A stretch of 64,000 bases of DNA from the NCBI RefSeq assembly GCF_000332515.2, contig NZ_AOGZ02000014.1:2124001-2188000 (forward strand), given 5' to 3'. The stretch is from Leptospira wolbachii serovar Codice str. CDC. Its GTDB lineage: Bacteria > Spirochaetota > Leptospiria > Leptospirales > Leptospiraceae. Under the pieces are notes generated by a model that searched no databases, was not told the DNA's origin, and was given only the letters and a program-made list of their open reading frames with translations. This document shows, one piece after another, positions 35,716 through 45,941 of the stretch. The first letter of the stretch is position 1; each line of letters opens with the position of its first letter. A program made the translations under genes and the position numbers.

Positions 35716-37416
35716 ATGATTTCTTGGGATTTGATCAAAAAACACAAACTGGGAATACCATTACTTTGGGACATAACCATGGTCTTTGTTGTCCTCGGCA
35801 ACTTAGCCCTGATTGTTTTTGATTTGAGTTATTTGAGCCTACGTCCGTTTTACTTTCATAAGTTCCCTGAAATTTTAGAATTATATGACAAACCAATTCT
35901 TGGAATTGAAAACCATAGAACGACAACGAATTACACAGATTTGGTGGATGATTTAAAATACCTCACACAACTCAGAGATGATGGTTTTAGAGAAAACCAA
36001 CGAAAAATCACAAGAGAAGAGATTTATAGAGTTCTCACTTCTTTAAAATCCCAAGTATCAAATGAAAAATTTGATTCTTTATACGCTAACTTCGAATCGG
36101 CGATTCAATTGGAAGATGCCCAACTGCGTAGAAAAAAAGTCGAAGAAACCTTGGTCCAACTGAATGATTTTATTAGTGTTTTGGAAGAGACAGATGAAAT
36201 CACAAATCTAAGCGAGCTATCTGAAAAATATGCTTTTATCAACCGTTTGAGTGTTGAGACAAACGAATCCAAAGAGATTATCTCTATTGTTCAAAAAATG
36301 GACAAACGGATGTTAGAGATTGTGGAAACCAATCCGTTTGCAATGTCGGGACAAACCAAATTTTTATCGGAAATCCAAACCAGTATCAAAAACGAATACC
36401 AAACTCATAAAACAAAGGCTCGAGATATAAAACTTAGACAAGAATTGGATCCTGTGCTAAACCGAGACCGAATTCCTTCAACAGTGGTGGCTTTTGCTTG
36501 GTTTTGGCGAGACCAGAACCGATCTCTCGAAGAGAAAATTGATTTTTTTAATTCCCACTTTAGAGAGTATTTTGCGCTGAATTATTACCGTGCGATTTCA
36601 TCGGATGGAAGTCCAGTAAACAACTATTTGTTGTTAGATGCACCGTTCCTCTTTTTCTTTTTAGCGGAATTTATTATTAGTTGGCTCATTGCCATTCGAA
36701 ATAAAACCTATATAGCTTGGTTTTTATATCCTATTTATCATTGGTATGATGTTTTAGGACTCATTCCACTTGCTCCGTTCCGTTTTTTCCGTTTAGTGCG
36801 TGTTTATAAAATTTATCTGATGTTACAAACAAATCAATTCACTCGAATTTTAGGAAATGATTTGATTAGCAGAACTTTACGGTATTATTCCAATATCATC
36901 AAAGAAGAAATCTCCGATATTGTTACGATTCAGATCCTTACGGAAACACAAAATGAAGTGAAGTCAGGAAACTCTCTTGATCAATTGGTGAATGCGATTG
37001 ATCAAAACAGAGATGAATTAAAAAAAGTAGCGATCAAAAATATTGCCAAGTCGGCCCAGAATCCCAACTTACAGGCATTAATTCAGAATTTAGTGACAGA
37101 AGTATCGGAACGTGTTTCTGCGAATATGAAACCAATTTCTCTTCTCCCTAAAGAGATGCAGGCTAATTTAACTAAACAAATTAGCCTTACCATTTATTCG
37201 GCGATCTCACAAGCAACTGTGGCAATGGCGACCGACCCCTCGGGAAGAAAGTCCATTGAGAATTTGATTGATTACCTCATCGATGAAATGATTGTTTTTG
37301 CGCAAGATCCCGATATGGTGAAACTCAATACGAATATCACTGTGGCTCTCATTGAAAATATGAAGAAGTCAATTGGTGAGAAAAAATGGCTAAAAGCTGA
37401 AATTGGAAGTAGTTAG
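35716..37416 (+). CDS. Membrane protein with voltage-sensor-like S1-S4 and no visible pore
   Basis: A 566-residue protein. A first TM helix (about 17-38) is followed by a long hydrophilic helical insert (about 40-305). Then come S2-like (311-329, with an internal Glu in FLAEFIISW), S3-like (about 334-352, with Asp in WYDVLGLIPL) and S4-like helices. The S4-like segment has a positive residue at every third place: Arg356, Arg359, Arg362 and Lys365. This is the pattern of voltage sensors in ion channels. No S5-P-S6 pore or selectivity filter follows. The last 200 residues are soluble and helical. A voltage- or membrane-state-sensing role is an inference. No enzymatic domain is recognised. Confidence 0.7.
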   Translation: MISWDLIKKHKLGIPLLWDITMVFVVLGNLALIVFDLSYLSLRPFYFHKFPEILELYDKPILGIENHRTTTNYTDLVDDLKYLTQLRDDGFRENQRKITREEIYRVLTSLKSQVSNEKFDSLYANFESAIQLEDAQLRRKKVEETLVQLNDFISVLEETDEITNLSELSEKYAFINRLSVETNESKEIISIVQKMDKRMLEIVETNPFAMSGQTKFLSEIQTSIKNEYQTHKTKARDIKLRQELDPVLNRDRIPSTVVAFAWFWRDQNRSLEEKIDFFNSHFREYFALNYYRAISSDGSPVNNYLLLDAPFLFFFLAEFIISWLIAIRNKTYIAWFLYPIYHWYDVLGLIPLAPFRFFRLVRVYKIYLMLQTNQFTRILGNDLISRTLRYYSNIIKEEISDIVTIQILTETQNEVKSGNSLDQLVNAIDQNRDELKKVAIKNIAKSAQNPNLQALIQNLVTEVSERVSANMKPISLLPKEMQANLTKQISLTIYSAISQATVAMATDPSGRKSIENLIDYLIDEMIVFAQDPDMVKLNTNITVALIENMKKSIGEKKWLKAEIGSS

Positions 37417-37512
37417 TATTTCGAGCAATAAGTTTCAGTTAATCCTTCGAACACTGTTTTTCCAGAAAAAAAGTCTTGTTTTCGTAAGAAAACGAGGTGA
37501 GATCGATCCACT

Positions 37513-38034
37513 TTGATTTCGTTTTCAAAATTTTTTGCCTTCGTTTGTTTGGTTTTGTTTCCAGGCTTGATGGCTGTGGCAAACCCTAAAATAAAAAATG
37601 TCCAAACGCAAGGATGGAATCTAAAAAATCAAAAAGGGAATTGGAAACCAATGGATCTTGTTTGGGAAGAAAGTTCTGGAGCAGTGGCTCCTGAGTTTCG
37701 GTATGGAAAACAATACCGACTCGTTGCAGGACAAAAAAAGATTTTACTCACACGCAAAGTATCTCGTGCGAACAAACAAATCCTCAATGAAACTAAGGAA
37801 ATCTCATCCAAGGTTTACGAGTCTTGGATGTTAAATTTATCCAAGACGGGACTTGCATCCTTATCTTTTGAATCTCCACCAACAGAAACAATCACTGGTG
37901 TGAGTTATAACTTTGTTTCTTTTCAGTTAGGTTCCACCAAATCGAGGTTTTACTATCGTTTGGAAGAACGTAAAGAACCAAGTTGGGAACAAAAAAATAA
38001 TATCATACAAATCATAGAGAGGATGAAACCATGA
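37513..38034 (+). CDS. Exported protein preceding the papain-like protease
   Basis: A 173-residue protein with a TTG start at 37513 and a GAGGTGAG ribosome-binding region 12-19 bases upstream. The signal peptide (about 1-23) ends near AVANP. The mature part is a basic beta-rich domain of unknown family. Its stop overlaps the start of the papain-like protease gene by four bases (ATGA), so the two are made together. A role as protease inhibitor, chaperone or substrate is possible but not shown. Confidence 0.72.
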   Translation: MISFSKFFAFVCLVLFPGLMAVANPKIKNVQTQGWNLKNQKGNWKPMDLVWEESSGAVAPEFRYGKQYRLVAGQKKILLTRKVSRANKQILNETKEISSKVYESWMLNLSKTGLASLSFESPPTETITGVSYNFVSFQLGSTKSRFYYRLEERKEPSWEQKNNIIQIIERMKP

Positions 38035-40472
38035 ATTTAAAACTAATCAGACTGAGCGTTGGAATGTCACTTTTGTTTGCGAGTGCAATTTTCGCAGAAG
38101 AATTTGACCCGAGTAGTGTACGTTCTCCTGGATGTAAACCCGGAACTTTTTCTTGTGGATACATTCCTAGTTCCAAAGAAATTCAGGATAGCATTCCTCT
38201 CAAAAGAGATTTTAACTCACTTGAGGAATTACCAAAGTCCATTGATTTATCATCACAGATGCCACCAGTGGGGAACCAAGGTCGACAAAATAGTTGTGTG
38301 GCATGGGCTACAGGTTATGCAATCAAATCGTATTTATTAAAAAATAAAGGACAGGTTTCAGAATACGATCCTCCTTTTGCTGGCGGAAAGGGAAATAATG
38401 TATTTTCTCCCGCTTTCATCTACAACCAACAAAATGGGGGTGAAGATAAAGGTTTGTATTATTACAAAACGATGGAGTTTTTAAAGTCTAGTGGTGTCGC
38501 TCCTTGGAGTAGTATGCCATACACGGATAAAGATTATCTTTCTCAACCGTCGCAGATTTCTAAAAAAGAAGCTCTTAAATACAAAATTAAATCCTTTTCT
38601 AGATTAAACTATAAAAACCCGGATGAAATTAAGCGGGTGTTAGCTAGTAATAATGTGGTAATGGTCGGAATGATCATTGACGATGCCTTTTATAAAGTAA
38701 AAGGTTCTGCCATTTATGATGAGAATGGTGGTCAAAGTTATGGTGGTCATGCCATGACGATCGTTGGTTATGATGATAATAAAAAATCCAAATCCGGAAA
38801 AAAAGGTGCCTTTAAGCTACAAAACTCCTGGGGAACGAATTGGGGTGATAAAGGATTTGGTTGGGTGTCTTATTCTATGCTTGCCAAGGTTGGGCAAGAA
38901 ACCTATGCCATTGTTGATGAACCGGCCCCGCAAAACACACCAACGGTGGTGGCACCAGTAAAAAAACAGATTGTTCCACCAACGGAAATCAAGGTATCCA
39001 AAGGAGAATTTGATACAAAAATTGTATTAACATGGAATCATCAAGATTTGGCAGTTGCTTATTTGGTCCAAAGAAAAGAAGAATCTGAATTTTATGATCT
39101 AGGGTATTCGGATAAACCAAGTTTTACCGATTTGTATGTATCACCTAACTCTACATATATGTATAGAATCATATCTGTGGGCGCGGAAGAAGTTTCTGTT
39201 GCTTCTTTAGAGGTAGAGGGTTTTACTGCTACCGAACCTCAGTCAGATGGAAACATTGGGCAAGTGGCTGGCCTTATGGGAACAGTTTACGTGAATGGAA
39301 ATACACCCAATGTAGAACTGAGTTGGTCTGAGTTAGATGGGGCTACAAGTTACACTATTGCACGTTCTGATTCTTCTTTGAGATGGAAAAATATCGGAAC
39401 AAGCAAAACTCCGAATTTTATTGATCCATCTCCCAAACTAGGAGAATCCAATTTTTATCGAGTCAATGCACTTGTGCAATCAAAACCAACAGGGGATTGG
39501 AGTGAAGCAGTGGCTATTGATGTTGCCGACCAAACCTTATTACCCAATCAAGTGAGTCATTTAGCTGCGACTAGTGGTGATTATGCGAATAAGATTATTT
39601 TAAATTGGGATGCAGCTCCTGGGGCAAAAACCTATTATTTATACAGATTTGATGAAAGGGCGGAACCGTCTGGACAGTTTGAAACTACTGGAACTAGTTA
39701 TACGGATTCAGATCCAGTCATTCAAAATGGAAACCAATATTTATATACAATCATTGCTGCAAATGATCTTGGTTATGCGGAACCTAGTGAAGTAGTATTT
39801 GGAAAAACAGATCCTGGTCTTACCAAAAGAGCAGGTGGGATTACTTTATTACCACCGAAACAGGTGAAATCAAATCCGATTGGTAAAGACAAAATCATTA
39901 ACCTAAGATGGGATTCTGTCAAAGATAGTTTTGAATACTATATTTATCGTAAACAGGTGAAGGCAGGAAAATCGGGAAAACTGGAATTTGTTTCCAACGT
40001 TGACGCAAAAAAAACTGCATTCAGTGAAACCTTCCCTGGGAACTCGGGAGATTTGTTTTTATACACTGTTCGCTCCAAATCAGAATTTGGCTCAGAGTCG
40101 AAAGACTCTAATTTTGTATCAGTATTTTGGAATGAACCCAAAGCCCAGGTGAAAAAGAGAGCCATGTCTTTAGAAGAGTTGCCGACTTCTTTCGTGGGAA
40201 GGTGGACATCTATGTATTGGAATCCGAAATCGGGACCCCAAGCGGTTGGGATTGAAATTCAAGGCAACGGACAAGACTTTGTCGCCAAATTAAAGTTAAA
40301 TGAAAAAGAGATTCGAGAATTTAAAGGTACTTGGTCACCTGGCAGTCATACTTTGAAGGCAAAGGGTTTTTTATTTGAATTATCTAAATCGATGGAAGGA
40401 AATTCTCTGGCTCAGTTCCAAACCATCAAAGACTTTAGTGATGGTACGGAGCTGAGTTTTATTAAAGAGTAG
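38031..40472 (+). CDS. Exported papain-family (C1A) protease with fibronectin-III-like repeats
   Basis: An 813-residue exported protein. After a signal peptide (about 1-22), the C1A domain (about 65-305) has Cys89 in GNQGRQNSCVAWA, His in GGHAMTIVGYDD, and Asn in LQNSWGTNWG. The N-terminal segment is too short for a normal inhibitory prodomain. From about residue 320 to 710 there are four Fn3-like modules (repeated patterns of LSW-x-YTIAR or NWDAAPGAKTYYLYR), then a C-terminal domain of about 90 residues (GRWTSMYWN). This suggests a secreted or surface protease that binds other proteins or glycans. It overlaps the preceding exported-protein gene. Confidence 0.9.
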   Translation: MNLKLIRLSVGMSLLFASAIFAEEFDPSSVRSPGCKPGTFSCGYIPSSKEIQDSIPLKRDFNSLEELPKSIDLSSQMPPVGNQGRQNSCVAWATGYAIKSYLLKNKGQVSEYDPPFAGGKGNNVFSPAFIYNQQNGGEDKGLYYYKTMEFLKSSGVAPWSSMPYTDKDYLSQPSQISKKEALKYKIKSFSRLNYKNPDEIKRVLASNNVVMVGMIIDDAFYKVKGSAIYDENGGQSYGGHAMTIVGYDDNKKSKSGKKGAFKLQNSWGTNWGDKGFGWVSYSMLAKVGQETYAIVDEPAPQNTPTVVAPVKKQIVPPTEIKVSKGEFDTKIVLTWNHQDLAVAYLVQRKEESEFYDLGYSDKPSFTDLYVSPNSTYMYRIISVGAEEVSVASLEVEGFTATEPQSDGNIGQVAGLMGTVYVNGNTPNVELSWSELDGATSYTIARSDSSLRWKNIGTSKTPNFIDPSPKLGESNFYRVNALVQSKPTGDWSEAVAIDVADQTLLPNQVSHLAATSGDYANKIILNWDAAPGAKTYYLYRFDERAEPSGQFETTGTSYTDSDPVIQNGNQYLYTIIAANDLGYAEPSEVVFGKTDPGLTKRAGGITLLPPKQVKSNPIGKDKIINLRWDSVKDSFEYYIYRKQVKAGKSGKLEFVSNVDAKKTAFSETFPGNSGDLFLYTVRSKSEFGSESKDSNFVSVFWNEPKAQVKKRAMSLEELPTSFVGRWTSMYWNPKSGPQAVGIEIQGNGQDFVAKLKLNEKEIREFKGTWSPGSHTLKAKGFLFELSKSMEGNSLAQFQTIKDFSDGTELSFIKE

Positions 40473-40504
40473 GAAGTGGGAACTTATCTCTAAAACTTAA
40501 AAGA

Positions 40505-41380
40505 TTATATTGTTTGTAGATACAACCAAAGAGCCTTCAGTTCGGTATCGGTCAATTGGCCCAAACTTTTCCAAGGCATAGGAAATTTCATTTCTGAACC
40601 ATCGGGACGTTTTCCAGATCTGACAGTTTGAATGAAACTTGATTCGGTGTAATGTGTTAAACCATTTTTACTGATGTCTTGAGCTGGTGGCCATTCGGGA
40701 GGAGCTCCTTGGATCGGACCACCTTTCAAACTAAAACCATGGCATCCCGTACAAGTCGATGCTACATACTTTCCATAATCTAAAGAAACTGAAGGTGTAA
40801 TGTTCGCCAAATGAGTGGCTTCGTGATTGATGATCTCTGCTGAAATAAAAACCGGTATTTCTCCAATTAAAAAAAGAAACCTGCCTAGTGGTCCAGCTTT
40901 GAGTTCTCCTTGTGGTTTGTCGATAGCAGGTGAAGAACGAAGGAAGGCGATTAATTTTCCAACATCCGTATTGGTGATTCCTTGGAAGTCGGTAGAAGGC
41001 ATAAACAGCAATGCCCTTCCATTTTTTCCAACACCGTGACGAATAGCAATAGCAAGTTCTTCATCAGTTCTATCAGCTAGGATTCCTCCTTTACCCGATG
41101 TTAGATTAGAACCGGAAAACGTCCCAAGGGCCGGATCCTCTATAAAAGTCCTTCCACTTCCGTCAACGTCGTGGCAATCTCCGCAACCTCTGGATTGGTA
41201 AAGACGTTTCCCTTCGGCGATATCAATCGGTTTGGAAAATTTCGGAATGGAAACAGAGTTTACTGTGTACGTTTTGTTCATACGAGCTGAACTTAACGCA
41301 TAAATAGTCGTGACTAACACTACAAGGATGCCCACTAAAGAAAGAAAGGTGATCGTAAGGATACGAGAAATTTTTTTCAT
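40505..41380 (-). CDS. Dihaem cytochrome c, membrane-anchored
   Basis: A 291-residue protein with an N-terminal TM helix (about 7-29) and two c-type haem sites: CGDCH (about 71-75) and CTGCH (about 211-215), each in a cytochrome c domain. Later Met residues in LFMPSTDF and MKFPMPW are candidates for axial ligands. The architecture is like electron-carrier dihaem cytochromes of respiratory chains or the c subunits of alcohol dehydrogenases. No partner dehydrogenase is encoded nearby, so its electron donor is unknown. It converges with the protease gene. Confidence 0.88.
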   Translation of the reverse strand: MKKISRILTITFLSLVGILVVLVTTIYALSSARMNKTYTVNSVSIPKFSKPIDIAEGKRLYQSRGCGDCHDVDGSGRTFIEDPALGTFSGSNLTSGKGGILADRTDEELAIAIRHGVGKNGRALLFMPSTDFQGITNTDVGKLIAFLRSSPAIDKPQGELKAGPLGRFLFLIGEIPVFISAEIINHEATHLANITPSVSLDYGKYVASTCTGCHGFSLKGGPIQGAPPEWPPAQDISKNGLTHYTESSFIQTVRSGKRPDGSEMKFPMPWKSLGQLTDTELKALWLYLQTI

Positions 41381-41991
41381 ACGTGGGCAAAGGGATCGGA
41401 AGAGTTGATTTTGGTCAAGGGGGAATTGGTAGCGATTTGGTAAGGGTGAGTACAGGATTGGATATTAGTATCCCCGCCCGATCAGAGGGTGGGGAACTAG
41501 ACCCGCCTCCCAATGGTTTCCTTCTATCACAGTTTGCGTATTCTCGCGAGCCAATCTCTCTTTTGATAAAAATTTCTCTGGAAAAGTTCATAGTCTCGCA
41601 AAGGAATGAAGCTTAAACATCTAGTAAGTTCTGGATAATTTGTATCAGTTTCTAAATAAACATACATTAAAAATGCTTAGAAACAAACTCATTAAATTTG
41701 TATAAATAGCTGTTAGATTACAAGGCTGTTTAATCTTCAAGTTGGAGATATTTATGGTAGGCTAAAATCTTTAATCGTTGTTATCATCGAGTTACAAAAT
41801 TCCTACAATACCAAATGATTAATACATTTCGGTAATACTACCTCGTTGGGTTACGATTTTTGAAAAAGAGGATGATTGCGGTATCTGAAATAATTAAATT
41901 AATTGATGTGAAACTTGTTTTATGATGAGCATCAAAAAATTATCAAAAAAAAAGTTTAATTACCTAATAAAAAGAAAATAGAAAAGGCAAT
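41381..41991. other. Long intergenic region
   Basis: About 610 bases. The first part (41383-41550) is GC-richer than its surroundings and holds an eight-base-pair hairpin (listed separately) and an eight-base palindrome CTCGCGAG. The remainder to 41991 is AT-rich with many stop codons in all frames. An open frame at 41383-41616 crosses the GC-rich part but has no ribosome-binding site or protein-like composition. I see no RNA gene. Confidence 0.5.
41472..41494. repeat. GC-rich hairpin, possible member of an intergenic repeat family
   Basis: CCCCGCCC (41472-41479) pairs with GGGTGGGG (41487-41494) around a seven-base loop, one pair being G-T. More C-rich sequence (ACCCGCCTCCC) follows. The composition stands out from the AT-rich surroundings and resembles the other GC-rich blocks of this window. 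Copy number elsewhere is not known. Confidence 0.45.
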
Positions 41992-42533
41992 ATGAGAAAA
42001 ATTATATTAGATCTAGCTGTAACATTAGATGGGTTTATTGTAGGTTCTAATGGGGAAATTGATTGGTGTATCATGGATGGTGATATGAGCTTTGATGGGT
42101 TCTTATCTACAGTTGATACAATTTTTTATGGACGGATTAGTTATGACAACTGGGGGAACTACCAACCAACAAACGATGCTAATGAAGTTGAAATTAAACT
42201 TTGGGAAGGAGTTCATTCCAAGAAAAAATATGTATTTTCAACTCAGCCAAAAATAGATAATAACGCTGAATATATTAATGTAAATATTATAAAAAAGTGG
42301 AAGAGATAAAAAACCAGAATGGAAAAGACATCTGGCTTTACTGAGGTGCTAGTCTGATTAAAACATTTATAAATCATAACCTAATCGACATTTATCGAAA
42401 TTCGATTCATCCGATTGCATTAGGAAGTGGGAAGCCATTGTTTGAAGGTTTAAAGGAAAGACTCAATTTTACCCTAATCGAAACAAATAAATTTAAATCA
42501 GGAGTTGTTCAGGTTATTTATCATAAGAGTTAA
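41992..42533 (+). pseudogene. DHFR/RibD-C-like reductase, broken by frameshift and stop
   Basis: The ATG at 41992 opens a normal RibD C-terminal/DHFR-like domain (ILDLAVTLDGFIVGSNGEIDW), but the frame stops at 42309. A -1 shift at A-AAA-AAG (42291-42297) restores VEEIKNQNGKDIWLY. This is interrupted by TGA at 42343-42345, where the family has the first Gly of YGGASL. The frame then continues as GASLIKTFINHNLID through ALGSGKPLFEGL to TAA at 42531-42533. Together the pieces make a full-length protein of about 180 residues. Two independent lesions make a decayed gene likely, although one of them lies in an A6 run where a one-base sequencing loss is easy. Family members are often annotated dihydrofolate reductase-like. 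Confidence 0.82.
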
Positions 42534-42661
42534 CGGGTAAGATTTTCTTTATCAGAATTATCGATAAACTAGCAACTCGAAATAGAGTTTCTAAAATATT
42601 ATTATACAAATAATAGATATAATCTCAATAGTAAATCCATTCCAAATCAAATCTAAATTTG

Positions 42662-42997
42662 TTAGTTAGATTCTGCTACTGCATCGTCTGCGACGATTAG
42701 GTGCTTGTATTTTTCTGGTTGGTTTGTTTTGAGATAAAATTCTAAAATAGTTTCCACATCGGCTTCTGTTTTCATCGCAAACCATTTCCCTTCGGGGTAA
42801 GACACTTGGATGGGCCCAAGTTCACACCGGTCAAGGCAACCAGACTTTTGAACTCGAAATTTATATTCGATTCCGGCCTTCGCCGCTTTTAGTTTTAGGA
42901 GTTTTAATAATTCGATAGAACCTTGGTTTCCGCAAGACACCCGTTCGCCGGGTGCCCTTTGGTTTTCACAGACAAAAATATGTTTTTCGTAAAACAT
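42662..42997 (-). CDS. Thioredoxin-fold [2Fe-2S] ferredoxin-like protein
   Basis: A 111-residue protein of the (2Fe-2S) ferredoxin, thioredoxin-like family. Cysteines at about 10 (FVCEN), 22 (VSCGNQG), 54 (SGCLDRC) and 58 match the four-ligand pattern C-x(11-12)-C-x(n)-C-x3-C. The family is seen alone and as the C-terminal part of larger hydrogenases and dehydrogenases. It lies 15 bases before the 3' end of gcvP in the same direction but is transcribed after it, so it could be the last gene of the gcv operon. Confidence 0.85.
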   Translation of the reverse strand: MFYEKHIFVCENQRAPGERVSCGNQGSIELLKLLKLKAAKAGIEYKFRVQKSGCLDRCELGPIQVSYPEGKWFAMKTEADVETILEFYLKTNQPEKYKHLIVADDAVAESN

Positions 42998-43012
42998 ATA
43001 CTTTGGTTTTTC

Positions 43013-45925
43013 CTAAACGGCGTAGTCTTCCATGGGAATACAAGAACAAACAAGGTTCCTGTCCCCATATACGTTGTCTACTCGGCCAACACTTGGCCAG
43101 AACTTACGATTACGCAACCAAGGAAGTGGATAGGCTGCTCGTTCTCTCGGATAAGCATGTTTCCAAGAATCACTGATGACCATATCTGCTGTGTGCGGAG
43201 AATTCTTTAGGGGATTGTCTTCTTTTGAAAGGATACCTGATTCGATGTCTTTGATTTCTCCTGCAATGGCTAACATAGAATCAATGAATCTATCGAGTTC
43301 TTCTTTGGATTCTGATTCTGTTGGTTCTACCATTAAAGTTCCAGGAACAGGGAATGACATTGTAGGTGAGTGGAATCCGTAGTCAATCAAACGTTTGGCG
43401 ATGTCTTCCACTTCCACACCGCTACCTTTTTTGAAACCACGCATATCTAAAATACATTCATGGGCCACAAGTCCCTTATTTCCACGATACAGTACGGGAA
43501 AAGAAGACTCTAATTTTTTTGCGATATAGTTGGCATTGAGAATTGCAACCTTTGTTGCAAATTGTAATCCTTCAAATCCAAGCATCGCAATATAGGCCCA
43601 AGAGATCACGATGATCGAAGCAGATCCCCAAGGGGCAGCAGAGACCGCCCATTGGCTGTTATTCGATCCATTCTCCACAAGGCTATGCCCAGGAAGAAAT
43701 GGTGCTAGGTGTTCTGCCACCCCAATCGGACCAACTCCTGGCCCACCACCACCGTGAGGGATACAAAATGTTTTATGAAGGTTTAAATGGCAAACATCGG
43801 CACCAATATCAGCGGGCCTTGTGAGTCCCACTTGGGCATTCATATTGGCTCCATCCATATACACCTGACCACCATTATCGTGAATGGTTTGGCAAATTTC
43901 TTTGATGGAAGCTTCGAACACACCATGAGTGGAAGGATAGGTAACCATAAGAGCACCTAAACTATCTTTGTATTCGGTTGCTTTTTTCTTTAGATCGGCT
44001 ACGTCAATATTTCCGTTGGTATCACAGTTCACTGGAACCACTTTGAATCCTGCCATCACTGCGGATGCGGGATTTGTTCCATGTGCCGAGATTGGAATGA
44101 GACAAATGTCTCTATGCATATCGTTACGGCTTTGGTGAAAGTTACGAATCGCAAGTAAACCTGCATACTCGCCCTGCGAACCAGCATTAGGTTGTAAAGA
44201 TACTTCTGCAAAACCAGTGATTTCACAAAGCCATTTTTCTAATTGGCTAAAGAGAGTTCGGTATCCTTCGGTTTGATTTTCTGGAACAAAAGGATGGATA
44301 TTTGCAAGTTCTGGCCAAGTAATAGGATACATTTCTGTTGACGCATTGAGTTTCATGGTGCAAGACCCAAGGGCAATCATAGAAGTGGTGAGTGACAAAT
44401 CTTTAGATTCCAGTCTACGAATGTAACGTAACATCTCTGTTTCTGTATGGAAACTATTGAAGACAGGATGGGTTAGATACTGTGACTTTCTCTCTAACAA
44501 TTCAGGAATTTTCCATTCTTCTTTTTTAGTGAGGTCTTCTAATGGGAAATGAAGGGCTTTGTTTTCATTGAAAATTTCCAGAAGGTCTTTGATATCTTTT
44601 AGATTGGTTGTTTCATCTAAAGAGATACTGATTACGTGGCCAGAAACTTGTCTGATATTGATTTCTCTTTCTTCTGCATAATGAATGATCTCTGCCGAGG
44701 AAATTTTAGACAATTCTACACGAATGGTATCGAAGTAGGGATTGGAAATGATTTTGTATCCGAGTTTTTCTAGTCCAGTCGCAAGGATGGTTGTCATTCG
44801 GTGGACACGGGAAGCAATTTGTTTTAAGCCTTTGGGTCCGTGATACACAGCATACATAGAAGATAAAACCGCAAGCAAAACTTGCGCCGTACAAATGTTA
44901 GATGTAGCTTTGTCGCGACGAATGTGTTGTTCTCGTGTTTGTAGACTTAGGCGGTAACCGGGTTTTCCTTGTGAATCTTTGGAAACTCCAATGAGACGAC
45001 CCGGCATGTTTCTTTTGTATTCTTCTTTGGTTGCGAAGTATCCGGCATGAGGTCCACCAAATCCAAGTGGCAATCCAAACCGTTGTGTACTCCCCACAAC
45101 CACATCTGCATTCATTTCACCTGGTGCTTTTAAAATGGTAAGTGCTAAAAGATCAGCTGCTACTACAGTTTTGGCACCTACTTTGTGCAAACTTTCAATG
45201 AATTCACTGAAATCATAAATGGTTCCATCAGTAGATGGATATTGTACAATCGCTCCAAAAAAATCATTGGAAGGAACCATCTTTTTAAAAGATCCCACAA
45301 CGATATTGATTCCAAGTGGAATGGCTCGAGTGCGGATGACATCTAATGTTTGAGGATGAACCGATTGAGAGACAAAGAATGATTTTCCTTGAGTATCCTC
45401 TTTTAATGTGAAGAGCATATTCATCGCTTCCGCAGCAGCAGTTCCTTCATCGAGTAAGGAAGCGTTGGCAATTTCCATTCCAGTCATGTCAGTGATCATG
45501 GTTTGGAAGTTGATGAGGGCTTCCATACGGCCTTGTGCAATCTCTGCTTGGTAAGGAGTGTAAGCAGTATACCAACCTGGGTTTTCTAAAATATTTCTTT
45601 GGATCACGGCAGGTGTGATACAAGAGTAATATCCAAGTCCTAAGTAGGATCTGTAGATTTTATTTTTAGATACAATTTTCTTCAGTTCTCTTTGTAAAGC
45701 ATACTCACCAACCGGTTTGGGAAGACTCAGTTCCTTTCGCAAACGAATGTTTTCGGGAACTGCGTCATTGATGAGGTCGTCCAATTCCTTATAACCAATG
45801 GTGGAAAGCATTGCACTGACAGTTTCCTCCGTCACACCAACGTGACGACGTAAGAAAGTATCGCTTGGTTCCAATGATTCTTCGTAAGGGGAATGGATAG
45901 GTGATGTAGGTTTTACAGAACTCAC
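43013..45925 (-). CDS. gcvP: Glycine dehydrogenase (decarboxylating) GcvP
   Basis: The P-protein of the glycine cleavage system, which decarboxylates glycine with PLP and passes the aminomethyl group to lipoyl-GcvH. At 970 residues it is the single-chain form, with N-terminal half P1 and C-terminal half P2. The PLP lysine is in [18 protein letters not shown], just upstream of the glycine-rich loop. The start is GTG at 45925, with AGGAG ten bases upstream. The order gcvT-gcvH-gcvP on this strand is the standard one. Confidence 0.97.
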   Translation of the reverse strand: MSSVKPTSPIHSPYEESLEPSDTFLRRHVGVTEETVSAMLSTIGYKELDDLINDAVPENIRLRKELSLPKPVGEYALQRELKKIVSKNKIYRSYLGLGYYSCITPAVIQRNILENPGWYTAYTPYQAEIAQGRMEALINFQTMITDMTGMEIANASLLDEGTAAAEAMNMLFTLKEDTQGKSFFVSQSVHPQTLDVIRTRAIPLGINIVVGSFKKMVPSNDFFGAIVQYPSTDGTIYDFSEFIESLHKVGAKTVVAADLLALTILKAPGEMNADVVVGSTQRFGLPLGFGGPHAGYFATKEEYKRNMPGRLIGVSKDSQGKPGYRLSLQTREQHIRRDKATSNICTAQVLLAVLSSMYAVYHGPKGLKQIASRVHRMTTILATGLEKLGYKIISNPYFDTIRVELSKISSAEIIHYAEEREINIRQVSGHVISISLDETTNLKDIKDLLEIFNENKALHFPLEDLTKKEEWKIPELLERKSQYLTHPVFNSFHTETEMLRYIRRLESKDLSLTTSMIALGSCTMKLNASTEMYPITWPELANIHPFVPENQTEGYRTLFSQLEKWLCEITGFAEVSLQPNAGSQGEYAGLLAIRNFHQSRNDMHRDICLIPISAHGTNPASAVMAGFKVVPVNCDTNGNIDVADLKKKATEYKDSLGALMVTYPSTHGVFEASIKEICQTIHDNGGQVYMDGANMNAQVGLTRPADIGADVCHLNLHKTFCIPHGGGGPGVGPIGVAEHLAPFLPGHSLVENGSNNSQWAVSAAPWGSASIIVISWAYIAMLGFEGLQFATKVAILNANYIAKKLESSFPVLYRGNKGLVAHECILDMRGFKKGSGVEVEDIAKRLIDYGFHSPTMSFPVPGTLMVEPTESESKEELDRFIDSMLAIAGEIKDIESGILSKEDNPLKNSPHTADMVISDSWKHAYPRERAAYPLPWLRNRKFWPSVGRVDNVYGDRNLVCSCIPMEDYAV

Positions 45926-45941
45926 TTTAGAAAAACTCCTA

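Noticed and set aside
41383..41616. 77-residue open frame in the intergenic region
   Set aside because: No ribosome-binding site, odd Gly/Ile composition, and it crosses a hairpin block.
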